Below are positions 46,918-55,839 of a stretch of 64,000 nt of DNA, one piece after another (position 1 is the first letter of the stretch; each line of letters begins with the position of its first letter). The position numbers and the translations under genes are program-made. Origin of the DNA: Bdellovibrionales bacterium (GTDB lineage Bacteria; Bdellovibrionota; UBA1018); NCBI GenBank assembly GCA_018266355.1, contig JAFEAP010000023.1, positions 1-64,000 on the forward strand, read 5' to 3'. The notes beneath the pieces are model-generated. The model saw only the letters and a program-made list of their open reading frames with translations. It had not been told where the DNA came from and did no database searches.

Positions 46918-47352
46918 CCCGAAGATCGTGTGATCGTATTCGTCTTGGAACTGGTACGTTCCGGTCGCGGTCGGCGTGAACGCGTGCGACCGGATCGGCT
47001 GATTCGCGTCCGGATCGAAGACCGGACCGATCGGAAGGGCGGGCGTGCCGACCGGTACGAATTGGTGCTGGAGGAACGGGCCTTGGTAATAGACGAAGAC
47101 GGTCTTTTCGTCGGTGAGCGAGAACGTGCAGTTCAGCGCCGTGTTTGCGGCTGCGAATTCGCCGTCGACGCCGCCGCAACCGCAGACTTTTTGGATCCGG
47201 CCGTCCCAGATAATGATCTCCGCGACCTTCGAGGTGCAAGCCACGTTTTCCGGCTTTTCCGGCACTCCGCTGCACTTCGACCCCATCGATCCGAGGGCGA
47301 GCGCGAGCCCGAGAAATAGGCTCGTGATTTCGGGTTGACGAAGTTTCGGCAT
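46897..47352 (-). CDS. Small secreted cysteine-containing protein, 151 aa
   Basis: MPKLRQPEITSLFLGLALALGSMGSKC is an export signal; the usual lipobox is not met. The mature part has five further cysteines (ACTSK, VCGCGG, NCTF), and a beta-sandwich-like C-terminus: SHAFTPTATGTYQFQDEYDHTIFGSITVTP split over residues 122-151, reminiscent of a cupredoxin edge though its copper ligands are not evident. AAGGGG touches the ATG. Convergent with kdpE, divergent from the HD hydrolase gene. Function unknown. Confidence 0.65.
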   Translation of the reverse strand: MPKLRQPEITSLFLGLALALGSMGSKCSGVPEKPENVACTSKVAEIIIWDGRIQKVCGCGGVDGEFAAANTALNCTFSLTDEKTVFVYYQGPFLQHQFVPVGTPALPIGPVFDPDANQPIRSHAFTPTATGTYQFQDEYDHTIFGSITVTP

Positions 47353-47372
47353 CCCCTTCAATGTAGCCCAAG

Positions 47373-48041
47373 ATGAGCGATTGGGAAAAGATGTTCGAGG
47401 CGAAGATTCGCGAGGCTTGCGAGGAAGAGGCACGCCGCTTGGGCGGGAATGACCCGGCGCATGACCACGCGCATTTCCGGCGGGTCGTGACGACGGCGAA
47501 ACGGCTCGCCGAGTTCGAGGGCGCCGATCTCGAAGTCGTCGTGCCGGCGGCTTGGTTGCACGACCTCGTGAACGTCCCGAAGGACGACCCTCGGCGCTCG
47601 GTCGCCTCGAAACTTTCGGGCGAGACCGCGATCGCGTTCTTGCGCGAAATCGGCTATCCGGAAAAGCACTTCGAGGCGATTCGTCACGCGATCGAGGCGC
47701 ACAGCTTTTCGGCGAAGATCGAAGCACGTACGAAAGAAGCGGCCGTGGTCCAAGACGCCGATCGCCTCGACGGCCTCGGCGCGATCGGGATCGCGCGCGT
47801 CTTTTCGGTCGGCGGACTCCTCAAGCGCCGGATCTACGAGCCGAACGATCCGTTCGGAACGGAGGGCCGCGGGCTCGACGATCTCGTGAATACGGTCGAT
47901 CATTTTTTCGTGAAACTCTTCAAGACCGCGGACACGCTGCGCACGGCGGCCGGGCGGGAAGAAGGTAAACGCCGCGTGGAAACGATGCGCGGTTATCTCA
48001 AGGAGCTCGGTCGCGAGCTCGGGAAGGAATTTACTCGATGA
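47373..48041 (+). CDS. HD-domain phosphohydrolase
   Basis: A 222-residue metal-dependent hydrolase of the YedJ/YpgQ type. Ligand motifs in order: HDHAHFRRVV, the HD pair in AAWLHDLVNV, HAIEAHSF, and the aspartate in VQDADRLDGLGAIG. Such enzymes cleave nucleotides or other phosphate esters. Four-base overlap with the next gene (ATGA). Confidence 0.87.
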   Translation: MSDWEKMFEAKIREACEEEARRLGGNDPAHDHAHFRRVVTTAKRLAEFEGADLEVVVPAAWLHDLVNVPKDDPRRSVASKLSGETAIAFLREIGYPEKHFEAIRHAIEAHSFSAKIEARTKEAAVVQDADRLDGLGAIGIARVFSVGGLLKRRIYEPNDPFGTEGRGLDDLVNTVDHFFVKLFKTADTLRTAAGREEGKRRVETMRGYLKELGRELGKEFTR

Positions 48042-48403
48042 AATCGAAAATTTTCGGCATGGCGGTGCTCGGTCTCCTGGCGACGAACGCTTTCGCGTGG
48101 AACCCGAATTACGAATGCGTCTCGAACGACGCGAAGAAGACGAAGATCACCGTGAGTTTCCTCGACTCGGAGGTGATCCGCACGCGGGACGCCGCCGCGA
48201 ATCAGGACCGCTATTACCGCGTGACGGATTCCGCCGACGAACTCGTCGAAGCGCTCATCCTCGGCCATCGAGTCGGAGGCGCCGCCCACATCCAGGTGGT
48301 CGAAAAGGGGACGATGCACCTCACGCTGACCCGGATCGACGCGACGACGGTGACCGCTTCCGTGAAAGTCGGGAAGGTCCTGACGACCTACGGTTGTAAG
48401 TAG
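48038..48403 (+). CDS. Small secreted protein, 121 aa
   Basis: Signal peptide MKSKIFGMAVLGLLATNAFA, then a 100-residue beta-rich domain with two cysteines (YECVS and the last-but-one residue), suggesting one disulphide from end to end. Co-translated with the HD hydrolase, though their cellular compartments differ. No family recognised. Confidence 0.75.
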   Translation: MKSKIFGMAVLGLLATNAFAWNPNYECVSNDAKKTKITVSFLDSEVIRTRDAAANQDRYYRVTDSADELVEALILGHRVGGAAHIQVVEKGTMHLTLTRIDATTVTASVKVGKVLTTYGCK

Positions 48404-48521
48404 TTCGCGTAAAATCTTTTAATTACGGATAGTTACAATCGAAAATCCGAGTCGAGCGGTTAGGGATTCCGCTTGTGCGCGCGTCCCGTTTCGAGTAATT
48501 AAAACGCTCTTCACGAAATGC

Positions 48522-48599
48522 GGACCCGTAGCTCAGCTGGATTAGAGCGTCGCACTACGGATGCGAAGGTCATAGGTTCGAATCCTGTCGGGTCCGCCA
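48522..48599 (+). tRNA. tRNA-Arg (anticodon ACG)
   Basis: Cloverleaf: acceptor GGACCCG/CGGGTCC, discriminator G and an encoded CCA; D arm GCTC...GAGC; anticodon stem TCGCA/TGCGA with loop CTACGGA; T arm with GGTTCGAATCC. Anticodon ACG (inosine-modified by TadA) reads CGU, CGC and CGA. Confidence 0.96.
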
Positions 48600-48616
48600 T
48601 TTTAAAGTGAAAGCCG

Positions 48617-48647
48617 AAGCCGGGTCGCGAAAGCGGGTCGGCTTTTT
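48617..48647 (+). terminator. Terminator after tRNA-Arg
   Basis: AAGCCG (48617-48622) pairs with CGGCTT (48639-48644), extended past an internal loop by CGC/GCG around GAAA, and is followed by TTTTT. It lies just upstream of the methyltransferase start. Confidence 0.65.
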
Positions 48648-48661
48648 GCTCTTCGGGGACT

Positions 48662-49354
48662 ATGCTTCGGAGCATGGCCGATTTCTTCAACAAAGAAGCG
48701 TCTCTCGCCTACGACGAAAAAAATCGGAAGCTCGCCCCGATCGCCGAGGGCATGCATTTCCTCATCCGCCTCGTCCTGCAGCGCTTGCCCGCTCGCGCCC
48801 GGATTCTTTGCGTCGGCGTCGGAACCGGCGCCGAGATCCTCTCTCTCGCGAAGGACTTCCCGGAATGGACCTTCCTCGGTGTCGATCCTTCCGCCGAAAT
48901 GCTCATGGTCGGAAAGCAGCGGTTGAAAGCGGCCGGAGTGCTCGACCGCTGTGAACTCGTGCACGGGTACGTTCAAGACGTCGCCGAAGGGGAGGAATTC
49001 GACGCCGCGGTGAGCGTGCTCGTCGGCCACTTCGTGAAACGCGAAGAACGCCTCGGATTCTACCGGGGGATGGCCTCCCGGATTCGCCCGGGCGGAATCC
49101 TCGTGAACACCGAGATCAGCTACGACCTGAACTCCCGCGAGTTTCCCGCGATGTTGAAGTCGTGGGAGCAGGTCCAAACTCTCATGGGCGCTTCTCCCGA
49201 ATCGCTCGCGACTTTGCCCGCGACGCTGAAGGATGTCCTCACCGTACTGCCGCCCGACGAGATAGAGAGTCTCCTGCGCATCGGAGGAATCTCCGTTCCC
49301 GTGCGGTTCTTCCGCGCGTTCATGATCGTCGGATGGTTCGGAGTGAAGGGATAG
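48662..49354 (+). CDS. SAM-dependent methyltransferase, class I
   Basis: A 230-residue methyltransferase. The SAM-binding motif is RILCVGVGTGAEIL (residues about 47-60), motif II acid in FLGVDPSAEML, and post-motif FDAAVSVLVGHFV. Resembles the small-molecule methyltransferases of the Methyltransf_25 type. Starts at 48662 or 48674 are both possible; GGGGA favours the first and GGAG is too close to the second. Substrate unknown. Confidence 0.82.
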   Translation: MLRSMADFFNKEASLAYDEKNRKLAPIAEGMHFLIRLVLQRLPARARILCVGVGTGAEILSLAKDFPEWTFLGVDPSAEMLMVGKQRLKAAGVLDRCELVHGYVQDVAEGEEFDAAVSVLVGHFVKREERLGFYRGMASRIRPGGILVNTEISYDLNSREFPAMLKSWEQVQTLMGASPESLATLPATLKDVLTVLPPDEIESLLRIGGISVPVRFFRAFMIVGWFGVKG

Positions 49355-49361
49355 GCGGGTT

Positions 49362-50252
49362 TCAGTCGCCCGCACGTTTCCCGATCCGAAAGGCGAGGCG
49401 TTCGTCTCCCTCTCGCACGACGAACTGAATGCTTCGCTTCGGCAAAGCGAGCCCGGTCGGGATTTCCTTTAGGGATCCCGCGCGGAGTTCGGCGTCGACG
49501 AGCGAGCGTTGGATGAACGCGATGCCGACGCCCCGCGCGCACAAGGTTTTCACCGCTTCGGCCGTCGGCGCGCTGATCGTCGAGGTGAACGTGAGTCCGC
49601 CTTTCGCGCAGATCCGGTCCACCAGTCGGCGCATCGGGGATTCGCTCGGATAGGTGATGAACGGAGTCGAGAAGATCCGCGCGCGCGGCCCGTCCGGCCG
49701 CGAATTCGGAAAACGATCCGCGGCCCCGACCATCGCGATCTCGTCCTTCACGGTCACGACCGGACGGAAGGCGCCCGTTCCCGCCTCTTCCGGGACGAAT
49801 GCGCCGTCGATTTCCCCGTCCTTCAGGAGTCGAAGCAACCGGTGGGAATCGGCGGAAACGATCTCGATCTCCATAGCGTTCGGGCCTCCGGCGAGCTTCT
49901 TCAGGAGCGGGGCGAGGGGTCCGTAGCCGATCGAAAGGGAAGCGCCGAATCGGAACCGCTCGACCGAGACTGGCGCCTTTCGCTGCAAATCCTGAAAGAG
50001 ACGGGAGACGTCGCCCTCGAGCCGGCGGCAGAATTCGAAGAGCGTCGTTCCTTCGGCGGTCAGCCGGAATTCTCCCGGACCGCGGACGACGAGCGGGGTT
50101 TCGAGCGCTCGCTCGAGTTTTCGCAAGGCCGTGGAGATCGCCGGCTGGGAAGCGCCGGTGCCCCGGGAAGCGCGGGAGAAACCGCGGAAGTGGGCGACGG
50201 CGTAGAAGTGTCGAAGCGCGGACCAATCGAGGTCGCCGAGCGGAGTATTCAT
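49362..50252 (-). CDS. LysR-family transcriptional regulator
   Basis: A 296-residue LTTR: helix-turn-helix at about 12-62 (LRHFYAVAHFRGFSRASRGT then QPAISTALRKLER), and a periplasmic-binding-like effector domain. Divergent from the TauE-like exporter gene over a 64-base AT-rich gap, so it probably controls that operon and itself. The effector may be a sulfur compound, by analogy. Confidence 0.9.
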   Translation of the reverse strand: MNTPLGDLDWSALRHFYAVAHFRGFSRASRGTGASQPAISTALRKLERALETPLVVRGPGEFRLTAEGTTLFEFCRRLEGDVSRLFQDLQRKAPVSVERFRFGASLSIGYGPLAPLLKKLAGGPNAMEIEIVSADSHRLLRLLKDGEIDGAFVPEEAGTGAFRPVVTVKDEIAMVGAADRFPNSRPDGPRARIFSTPFITYPSESPMRRLVDRICAKGGLTFTSTISAPTAEAVKTLCARGVGIAFIQRSLVDAELRAGSLKEIPTGLALPKRSIQFVVREGDERLAFRIGKRAGD

Positions 50253-50316
50253 GTCATTTATAGGGTATAAAAATTATATCATTCCGGCAAATGGAGGAGG
50301 GGATTAAACTCGGAAG

Positions 50317-51186
50317 ATGGCCGTTTTCGCCGATCCCGCCACCTCGGTTCCCGCCTTCGAAGGATTGCTCTTCGCGGTCTCCCTCGGTGCCGGCCTCGTC
50401 GGTGCCGTTCTCGGGCTCGGCGGCGGAATCGTCGTCGTTCCGGCGCTCACCCTCGGTTTCGGGGTGAACATCCGCTACGCCATCGGCGCGAGCATCGTCT
50501 CGGTGATCGCGACCTCCTCGGGCGCGGCCGCGTCTTACGTTCGCGACCACATCACGAACTTGCGGGTCGCGATTTTCCTGGAAGTCGCGACCACCCTCGG
50601 CGCGCTCTCCGGGGGATTTCTCGCCGATCGCTTTTCCCGCGCCGCGCTCTTTAGAATTTTCGCGGGAATGTTGATGTTCTCGGCCGCGCTGATGTTCGTG
50701 AAACGGAAGCAGTCGGAAGAACTGGCGCCGGGACATTCTTCCCGGCTCGCCCGGCGGCTCGGCCTCCCCTCGGAATATCCCGACGCCCAAAAGGACCGGG
50801 CGATCGCTTACGGAGTCCGTGGCGTCGGGCTTGGTTTCTTTCTCATGGTCGGAGCCGGTTTGATCTCGGGACTTCTCGGGGTGGGCAGCGGAGCCCTGAA
50901 AGTTCCCGCGATGGACGGCGCGATGCGACTCCCGATCAAGGTTTCGTCGGCGACTTCGAACTTTATGATCGGCGTGACGGCCGCGGCGAGCGCGGGCCTC
51001 TATTACATGCGGGGGTCGATCTTGCCGATTTTGGCGGCGCCGGTCTCGCTCGGCGTTCTTTGCGGTTCGTTCATCGGCGCGAAGTGGATGCCGCGCTTGA
51101 AGAGCGAAAGCCTGCGCGTGGCTTTCTTCGTCGTGCTTTGCGTGTTGGCGCTCCAGATGGCGCTGCGCGGGAAGGGAGGCGGATGA
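50317..51186 (+). CDS. TauE/SafE-family membrane exporter
   Basis: A 289-residue protein with eight or more spans: GAVLGLGGGIVVVPALTLGFG in the first half and SGLLGVGSGALKVPAMDGAM in the second, the two repeated signature loops of TauE/SafE, which move sulfite or organosulfonates out of the cell. GGAGGAGGGG precedes the start. Overlaps DUF1634 by four bases. Confidence 0.9.
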   Translation: MAVFADPATSVPAFEGLLFAVSLGAGLVGAVLGLGGGIVVVPALTLGFGVNIRYAIGASIVSVIATSSGAAASYVRDHITNLRVAIFLEVATTLGALSGGFLADRFSRAALFRIFAGMLMFSAALMFVKRKQSEELAPGHSSRLARRLGLPSEYPDAQKDRAIAYGVRGVGLGFFLMVGAGLISGLLGVGSGALKVPAMDGAMRLPIKVSSATSNFMIGVTAAASAGLYYMRGSILPILAAPVSLGVLCGSFIGAKWMPRLKSESLRVAFFVVLCVLALQMALRGKGGG

Positions 51187-51584
51187 AGAAGTCCGAGGCG
51201 GCGTTCGAAGGAGTCGTGGGTCTCGTCCTCCAGTTCGGGGTGATGATCTCCGCTTTCATCGTGCTCGACGGATTAGCCGCGAGTTGGCTCCTTACCGGCA
51301 GTCCGGGCTTCACCCCGGAGGAGCTCGGCGCGCTTCGGAACGGGCAGCTCGTCGCCGAAGGCGCGGTACCGCGCTCGTTGGGGGAATTTCAAGCCGGCCT
51401 CGCCCATGCCGACGCCGGCGCGATCGTTTCGATCGGCATCCTCGCGCTCATCGCGCTCCCGATCCTGCGGGTCGCGCTGACGAGCGTCCTCTTCCTCATC
51501 CGAAAGGACTTCCTTTACTTCGGATTCACGGTCCTCGTTCTCGGGACCTTGTTCACCGGTATCCTGCTCGGCAAAGGACTCTGA
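51183..51584 (+). CDS. DUF1634 membrane protein
   Basis: A 133-residue protein with three spans, matching DUF1634, which is commonly found next to TauE-family genes: LQFGVMISAFIVLDGLA, SIGILALIALPILRVALTSV and a C-terminal span after RKDFLYFGF. Probably a partner of the exporter. Start ATG overlaps the exporter stop. Confidence 0.88.
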   Translation: MKKSEAAFEGVVGLVLQFGVMISAFIVLDGLAASWLLTGSPGFTPEELGALRNGQLVAEGAVPRSLGEFQAGLAHADAGAIVSIGILALIALPILRVALTSVLFLIRKDFLYFGFTVLVLGTLFTGILLGKGL

Positions 51585-51614
51585 TCGACCGCTTCAGCGG
51601 CGGTCGACCCTTTT
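51585..51614 (+). terminator. Terminator of the exporter operon
   Basis: TCGACCGC (51585-51592) and GCGGTCGA (51600-51607) form a stem directly after the DUF1634 stop, followed by CCCTTTTCTCG. The hairpin lies within the 3' coding end of the convergent gene. Confidence 0.5.
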
Positions 51615-52094
51615 CTCGCGGCGGGCGTGGGCGGCTTGGACGATCTCGTCGATCCGTTTCCGGCGGGTTTCCGGTTTCGCCGCTTGCTCGAGTTTTCGGA
51701 GCATGAATCCGCGCGCACCCGGCGGGATAGCGTCGTAGTCCTTCCGTACGCCCGCCGAGCGGAGCGCGCTCGCGAGATCGCTCGGGAGATCCGCCGCTTC
51801 GGCCGCTCGGTCGACGACCGAGATTTCGACCTTCACCCGGTCGCCTTCCTTGATGCCGACGTCTTTTCGGACGGATGCCTTCACGCGCATCGAGTGGCGC
51901 CCTCCGCCGACCGTGTAGAGGCTGCCCCGGAACGGCTTCGAACCGTTGATCCGCGCGACGATCGGAACCGATGCTTTCGTGCCGAGCGCGGCGGTGATCT
52001 TCGCCGGTACGGGGACGGCGTAGTACTCGAGCTCGTCCGAGATGCTTTCGAGTTTCGATTGGAACGAGAGTTTTTTCGTCTTCGCTACGGGCAT
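51594..52094 (-). CDS. YdeI/OmpD-associated family protein with DUF1905
   Basis: A 166-residue cytoplasmic protein: DUF1905 beta domain (about 5-95; the phrase RHSMRVKASVRKDVGIKEGD is typical) and then the bacteriocin-protection/YdeI C-terminus (IPPGARGFMLRKLEQAAKPETRRKRIDEIV split over 123-150). Biochemical role unknown. Three bases from the methyltransferase upstream on the same strand. Confidence 0.85.
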   Translation of the reverse strand: MPVAKTKKLSFQSKLESISDELEYYAVPVPAKITAALGTKASVPIVARINGSKPFRGSLYTVGGGRHSMRVKASVRKDVGIKEGDRVKVEISVVDRAAEAADLPSDLASALRSAGVRKDYDAIPPGARGFMLRKLEQAAKPETRRKRIDEIVQAAHARREKRVDRR

Positions 52095-52097
52095 CGG

Positions 52098-52955
52098 TCA
52101 GGTCCTCACGATCAGGAATTCTTCTCCGGTTGCGGGGATGAGCCCGTCGTGCCGGTTCGCGAAATATCGGCGGGCGATCTCGGCTCCCGACACGTGCTCG
52201 ATTTCGCGGAATCCGGCTTCCCGCGCGAGTGCGAGGAATTCATCCGGACGGAAAAGACTGACGAAGGGCGTCCCGGCCCCGCGGGCGCGGTCCTGAACCA
52301 TCGTGTAGGTCGCGCGTTCTTCGGCCCGCACGAGGTCGGTCGGCAGCATGAAGGTCGTCGCGAACGTCGATCCGGGCGCGAGTTTCGCGACTTCGCGCAA
52401 GGTCGCGAGATTCGCTTCGCGCGTGAGGTACATCGTCACGCCGGTCGAGGCGACGACCGCCGGTCTTTTCGCGTCGAAACCTTTCCGGGAAAGTATTTCC
52501 CGCCAGGACTCGCCGGATTCGAAGTCGACCGGGACGAGGCGAAGGTTCTTCGGAACGCCGAGGCCGATCGCTTCGAGGCGGTCGCGTTTCCAGGCTTGGG
52601 TTTCCGGTTGGTCGATCTCGAACACGGTCAGGCGCGAAGCGAGATCGGGTCGGCGCTGCGCGAACGTGTCGAGACCGGCGCCGAGTATGACGTATTGGTC
52701 GACGCCTTTTCCGCATTCTTCCTCGACGAGGTCCTCGATGAGGCGCGCTCGGCCGACGATCGACGCCCGGTAACCCCGCGTCCCTTCGGGGTGCATGTCG
52801 GGACGCGCGCGCCAATTCGCGTCCGGTTCGACGAGCTTCAGTCCGATCTCGTCGACGAGGACGTGCGGCGGGGAGTCGACCTGGACGTGCATCGCGCGCC
52901 AGAGCGCGACGCGGACCGCGGTGTGATCGGGGATCGTGCGTTCGGCGGGCGTCAT
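52098..52955 (-). CDS. SAM-dependent methyltransferase, PPM/LCM (TIGR00027) family
   Basis: A 285-residue methyltransferase of the leucine-carboxyl/PPM type: YVILGAGLDTFAQR is the SAM motif, VFEIDQPETQAWKR is motif II, with conserved RARLIEDLV and GVTMYLTREANLATLREVA. Such bacterial enzymes methylate small molecules or polyketides; the true substrate is unknown. Confidence 0.87.
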   Translation of the reverse strand: MTPAERTIPDHTAVRVALWRAMHVQVDSPPHVLVDEIGLKLVEPDANWRARPDMHPEGTRGYRASIVGRARLIEDLVEEECGKGVDQYVILGAGLDTFAQRRPDLASRLTVFEIDQPETQAWKRDRLEAIGLGVPKNLRLVPVDFESGESWREILSRKGFDAKRPAVVASTGVTMYLTREANLATLREVAKLAPGSTFATTFMLPTDLVRAEERATYTMVQDRARGAGTPFVSLFRPDEFLALAREAGFREIEHVSGAEIARRYFANRHDGLIPATGEEFLIVRT

Positions 52956-52973
52956 CCCGCCACTTTAAAGGCA

Positions 52974-53003
52974 AACCCCCCGCGTGTATAGACGCGGGGG
53001 GTT
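52974..53003 (-). terminator. Very strong terminator after pirin gene A
   Basis: AACCCCCCGCGT and ACGCGGGGGGTT form a perfect 12-bp stem with a 6-base loop, followed on the minus strand by TGCCTTT. It lies 12 bases after the pirin stop and before the methyltransferase gene. Confidence 0.85.
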
Positions 53004-53014
53004 CGAGGCCTGGG

Positions 53015-53884
53015 TCAGGTGAGTTGGCCCATCTTTCCGTTTTGGAAATCGAGGATCGCTTGGCGGATCTCGTCGGGCGTGTTCATGACGAACGGTCCGT
53101 AACCCGCGATCGGCTCGTCGATCGGCTCCCCGTTCAGGAAAAGGAGCTTCGTCGATTCGAGCGCTTCGATCGCGAGGCGATCGCCCGTGCGTTCGAAGAC
53201 GGCGAGGTCCGCCCTGCCGACGGTTTCGGTCGTTCCGTCCGCCTTCACTTTTCCGTCGAGAACGAAAAGCGCGGTCGTCCACCCGTCGCGCAGGTTCAAG
53301 TCGAGCTTCGCACCCTTCTCCAGCCGGACGTCCCACACGTTCATCGGCGTGAACGTGCGCGCGGGTCCGCGCCGGTCGCGGTACTCACCCGCGATCACGC
53401 GGACAGTACCGGCATCGCCCTCGAGCGCGACTTCCGGGATGCTCGCGGCGGTGAGACCCTGGTATCCGGGCTTCGCCATCTTGTCCTTCTTCGGCAGGTT
53501 TACCCAGAGTTGGATCATCTCGAAGGGTCCGCCCTTCTTCGCGTACTCCGTCCCGTGGAATTCCTCGTGGACGAGTCCGGATGCGGCGGTCATCCACTGC
53601 ACGTCGCCTTTCGCGATCTTTCCGCCGCCGCCGGACGAGTCGCGGTGTTCGACTTCGCCCTCGTGGACGATCGTCACGGTCTCGAAGCCGCGGTGCGGGT
53701 GCTCGCCGACGCCGAGGCGGTCTTCCGTCGGCGGAAACGTCGTCGGCTCGGCATAGTCCATCAGGAGGAACGGCGAAAGGTGCCGTGCCGTCGGTTCGTT
53801 ATAGGAGAAGATTCCGCGGACGTGGAATCCGTCGCCGACCCAATGTTTCTCGTTGCTGCGCTTGATGAAGGCCAGTTTTTTCAT
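53015..53884 (-). CDS. Pirin-family protein A
   Basis: A 289-residue double cupin. Metal ligands are visible in GEHPHRGFETVTIVHEG and in SGLVHEEFHG (H, H, H, E set). Members bind iron and may act as quercetinases or redox regulators. Relationship to pirin B (61425-62294) is distant. Confidence 0.9.
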   Translation of the reverse strand: MKKLAFIKRSNEKHWVGDGFHVRGIFSYNEPTARHLSPFLLMDYAEPTTFPPTEDRLGVGEHPHRGFETVTIVHEGEVEHRDSSGGGGKIAKGDVQWMTAASGLVHEEFHGTEYAKKGGPFEMIQLWVNLPKKDKMAKPGYQGLTAASIPEVALEGDAGTVRVIAGEYRDRRGPARTFTPMNVWDVRLEKGAKLDLNLRDGWTTALFVLDGKVKADGTTETVGRADLAVFERTGDRLAIEALESTKLLFLNGEPIDEPIAGYGPFVMNTPDEIRQAILDFQNGKMGQLT

Positions 53885-53949
53885 ACGTGTCTCCGTCCAC
53901 GTAAGATGGGGCCTTTCCGGGCGATGTCAAACGGAGCCGGCTGGCGGCG

Positions 53950-54891
53950 TCAGAACCGCCAGTAGGCCTTCCACCCGAAGTAATCCGCGTTTCGGAAACG
54001 CTCTTCGGTTTCCGGCGGAGGAGCCATCGGCACCATGTTTTCAGGCACTTCCCAATAGTCGGTGTAATAAACCGAGCAACCCTCGAGGTTCCGGAGCGAT
54101 CGAAGGGTGTCGCTCGTGCATTCGAGCAAGTGATCCCTCCCGATGAAGCTGACGACCGCGAATCGGGTCTTGCGGGCGCGGAAGTCGGTCGTGAAATAGG
54201 CTTGGCTCCGCACCAGCAGGCCCTCGAGTTCCGGTTTACGGAGGACGATTTCGGTCAGATCCGCCTTCGACGTCACGAATTCGGAAACGGCGGAGTCCAA
54301 TTCGTGCGGGAGGTCCTTTCGGTGGAAGAGCGCGAGGACGAGTTGGCGCGTGAGGAAGGAACTGCGGTGCCCGTAATAGATGTCGCCGATCGCATAGAGG
54401 GTCTCGTGCAGGCGCAGGAAATTCCGTCCGCGTTGGTCGAGCCGTCTCCCCGCCGGGAGCAAAATCGGGCGCGGAGTGCTCGCGACGCGATTCATGACCG
54501 CGAGTTGCAGGATTTCGCAGTCGTCGGGAAGGGTAAAATCCTGGATGAAGTCGTCGAGGAGAATTCCCGGCTGTTTCTGTTCGCGCGCTTTCGGAATCGG
54601 CGAGGGCCAAGTCTCCGTCGGGCCGATCGAATTCCAAAGGGTTTGGACCAGCAGAGCCAGCCGGCTATCCCGGACACGGATCGCGTCGACCATCGCGCGC
54701 AGGTCGAACTGGACGTTCTCGGGGGAGTTCAGAAGGTAATCCTCCAATACGGTCGGATGCGTATCGTAACCGCACACGACACCGGAGCCTCCGCGGATGG
54801 AAACCCCTCCGGACCCGGCTTCGGTGTTCAGCGCGCCGACGGCGAGAAGGACGAAGCTTAAAATCGCGCGCAGGCCGTAACGCTTCATCAT
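53950..54891 (-). CDS. Secreted protein paired with a TIGR02147 regulator
   Basis: A 313-residue exported protein with a signal peptide (about 1-25, ending LNTEA) and a predominantly helical mature part with seven or so cysteines, e.g. VVCGYDTHPTVLEDYLL near the start. It overlaps the regulator gene by four bases. The GGVSIRGGSGVVCG start of the mature protein recurs in secreted proteins of Bdellovibrio relatives, as I recall. Function unknown. Confidence 0.78.
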   Translation of the reverse strand: MMKRYGLRAILSFVLLAVGALNTEAGSGGVSIRGGSGVVCGYDTHPTVLEDYLLNSPENVQFDLRAMVDAIRVRDSRLALLVQTLWNSIGPTETWPSPIPKAREQKQPGILLDDFIQDFTLPDDCEILQLAVMNRVASTPRPILLPAGRRLDQRGRNFLRLHETLYAIGDIYYGHRSSFLTRQLVLALFHRKDLPHELDSAVSEFVTSKADLTEIVLRKPELEGLLVRSQAYFTTDFRARKTRFAVVSFIGRDHLLECTSDTLRSLRNLEGCSVYYTDYWEVPENMVPMAPPPETEERFRNADYFGWKAYWRF

Positions 54892-55739
54892 CTCGAATTT
54901 TCCTCCGCTAGGTCGAAAAGCTTGAATCCGGCCACCGCGAGCCCATACACGGAATCCGGCGCGTCTTCCCGAAGGGACTCGTCGTGGAATTCGTCGAGTA
55001 GCGCGTAAAATTTCTTGCGGAAGTCGGCGACCCTTTCCTTCCTAAGCGCGTAAAACGCCGAGGCGTAGATGCGCTCGCCGACGAGCGTGGAGTCGACCGC
55101 GAGCTTCGCCCGATCGAGGATCTGAGCGTGCATGCGGTCGGCGTCGTCCTTCCGATCGGTGAAGGTGATCGAGATCTCGCCGTGGACGCGTCGGAGGAGA
55201 CCGTCTTCGTCGAAGCGAAGCAGACCGAACGACCGAAGGCGTTCGATCGTCTCCCGAACTTGCTTCTTCGTGATTCCGAGCGCCCTCGAGAACCGATCCT
55301 CGCTTTCCGGCCCGAAGGGCAGGAGGGCCGAGAGTTCGACGATCGCCATCGCGTACCACCGCGCTTCCGGCGCGAAGAGGTGGAGCGGAATTTCGAGGGG
55401 CTTGGTCCGGCGCCGGAAAGTCGAGAGGCGTTTCTCGATCCGGAGAATGGTCTTTTTCGATCGGGCGATGTCGCGCTCCGTGATCAGGCGGAGGTATTCC
55501 TCCTCGCGCTCGGGGAGGCCCAACCGGTCGGAAACCTGCCCGACGCTCTCGATGGACATGCTCCGCTCGCCGCGGAGGATGTAGGTCAGCATCGTCGGAG
55601 AGATTCCGATCGATCGAGAAAAGGCGGCTCGGCTATAGCGCGGGTTTCGGAGTCGCCGATGCTCGAACTGGGCCGCGAGGAAGTCGCGGACCGTCCCGAA
55701 ATCATAGGCGCACGGCTTCGAAGCGGATAAATCAGCCAA
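54888..55739 (-). CDS. TIGR02147-family regulator (DUF4423)
   Basis: A 283-residue protein: YDFGTVRDFLAAQFEHRR, then the helix-turn-helix FSRSIGISPTMLTYILRGER (about 45-64), and a C-terminal DUF4423 domain with ALGITKKQVRETIERLRSFG, a second winged helix. The start is a TTG at 55739; no ATG is available in frame before the conserved part. The family is nearly confined to Bdellovibrio relatives and Fibrobacteres, which is the best taxonomic clue in the window. It probably controls the secreted-protein gene it overlaps. Confidence 0.88.
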   Translation of the reverse strand: MADLSASKPCAYDFGTVRDFLAAQFEHRRLRNPRYSRAAFSRSIGISPTMLTYILRGERSMSIESVGQVSDRLGLPEREEEYLRLITERDIARSKKTILRIEKRLSTFRRRTKPLEIPLHLFAPEARWYAMAIVELSALLPFGPESEDRFSRALGITKKQVRETIERLRSFGLLRFDEDGLLRRVHGEISITFTDRKDDADRMHAQILDRAKLAVDSTLVGERIYASAFYALRKERVADFRKKFYALLDEFHDESLREDAPDSVYGLAVAGFKLFDLAEENSR

Positions 55740-55839
55740 TCCGCATCATATAGACGCGCCGAGAGGAACGTTGTCAAGGGGGTGAAGCGGTGAGTCGTTT
55801 CTTGATCGTTCACAAGAGTGAAATGAGAGAGGAGAAACG

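Noticed and set aside
48520..48599. Reading the tRNA from 48520 with acceptor GCGGACC
   Set aside because: That pairing leaves no discriminator plus CCA; starting at 48522 gives GGACCCG/CGGGTCC, G and CCA.
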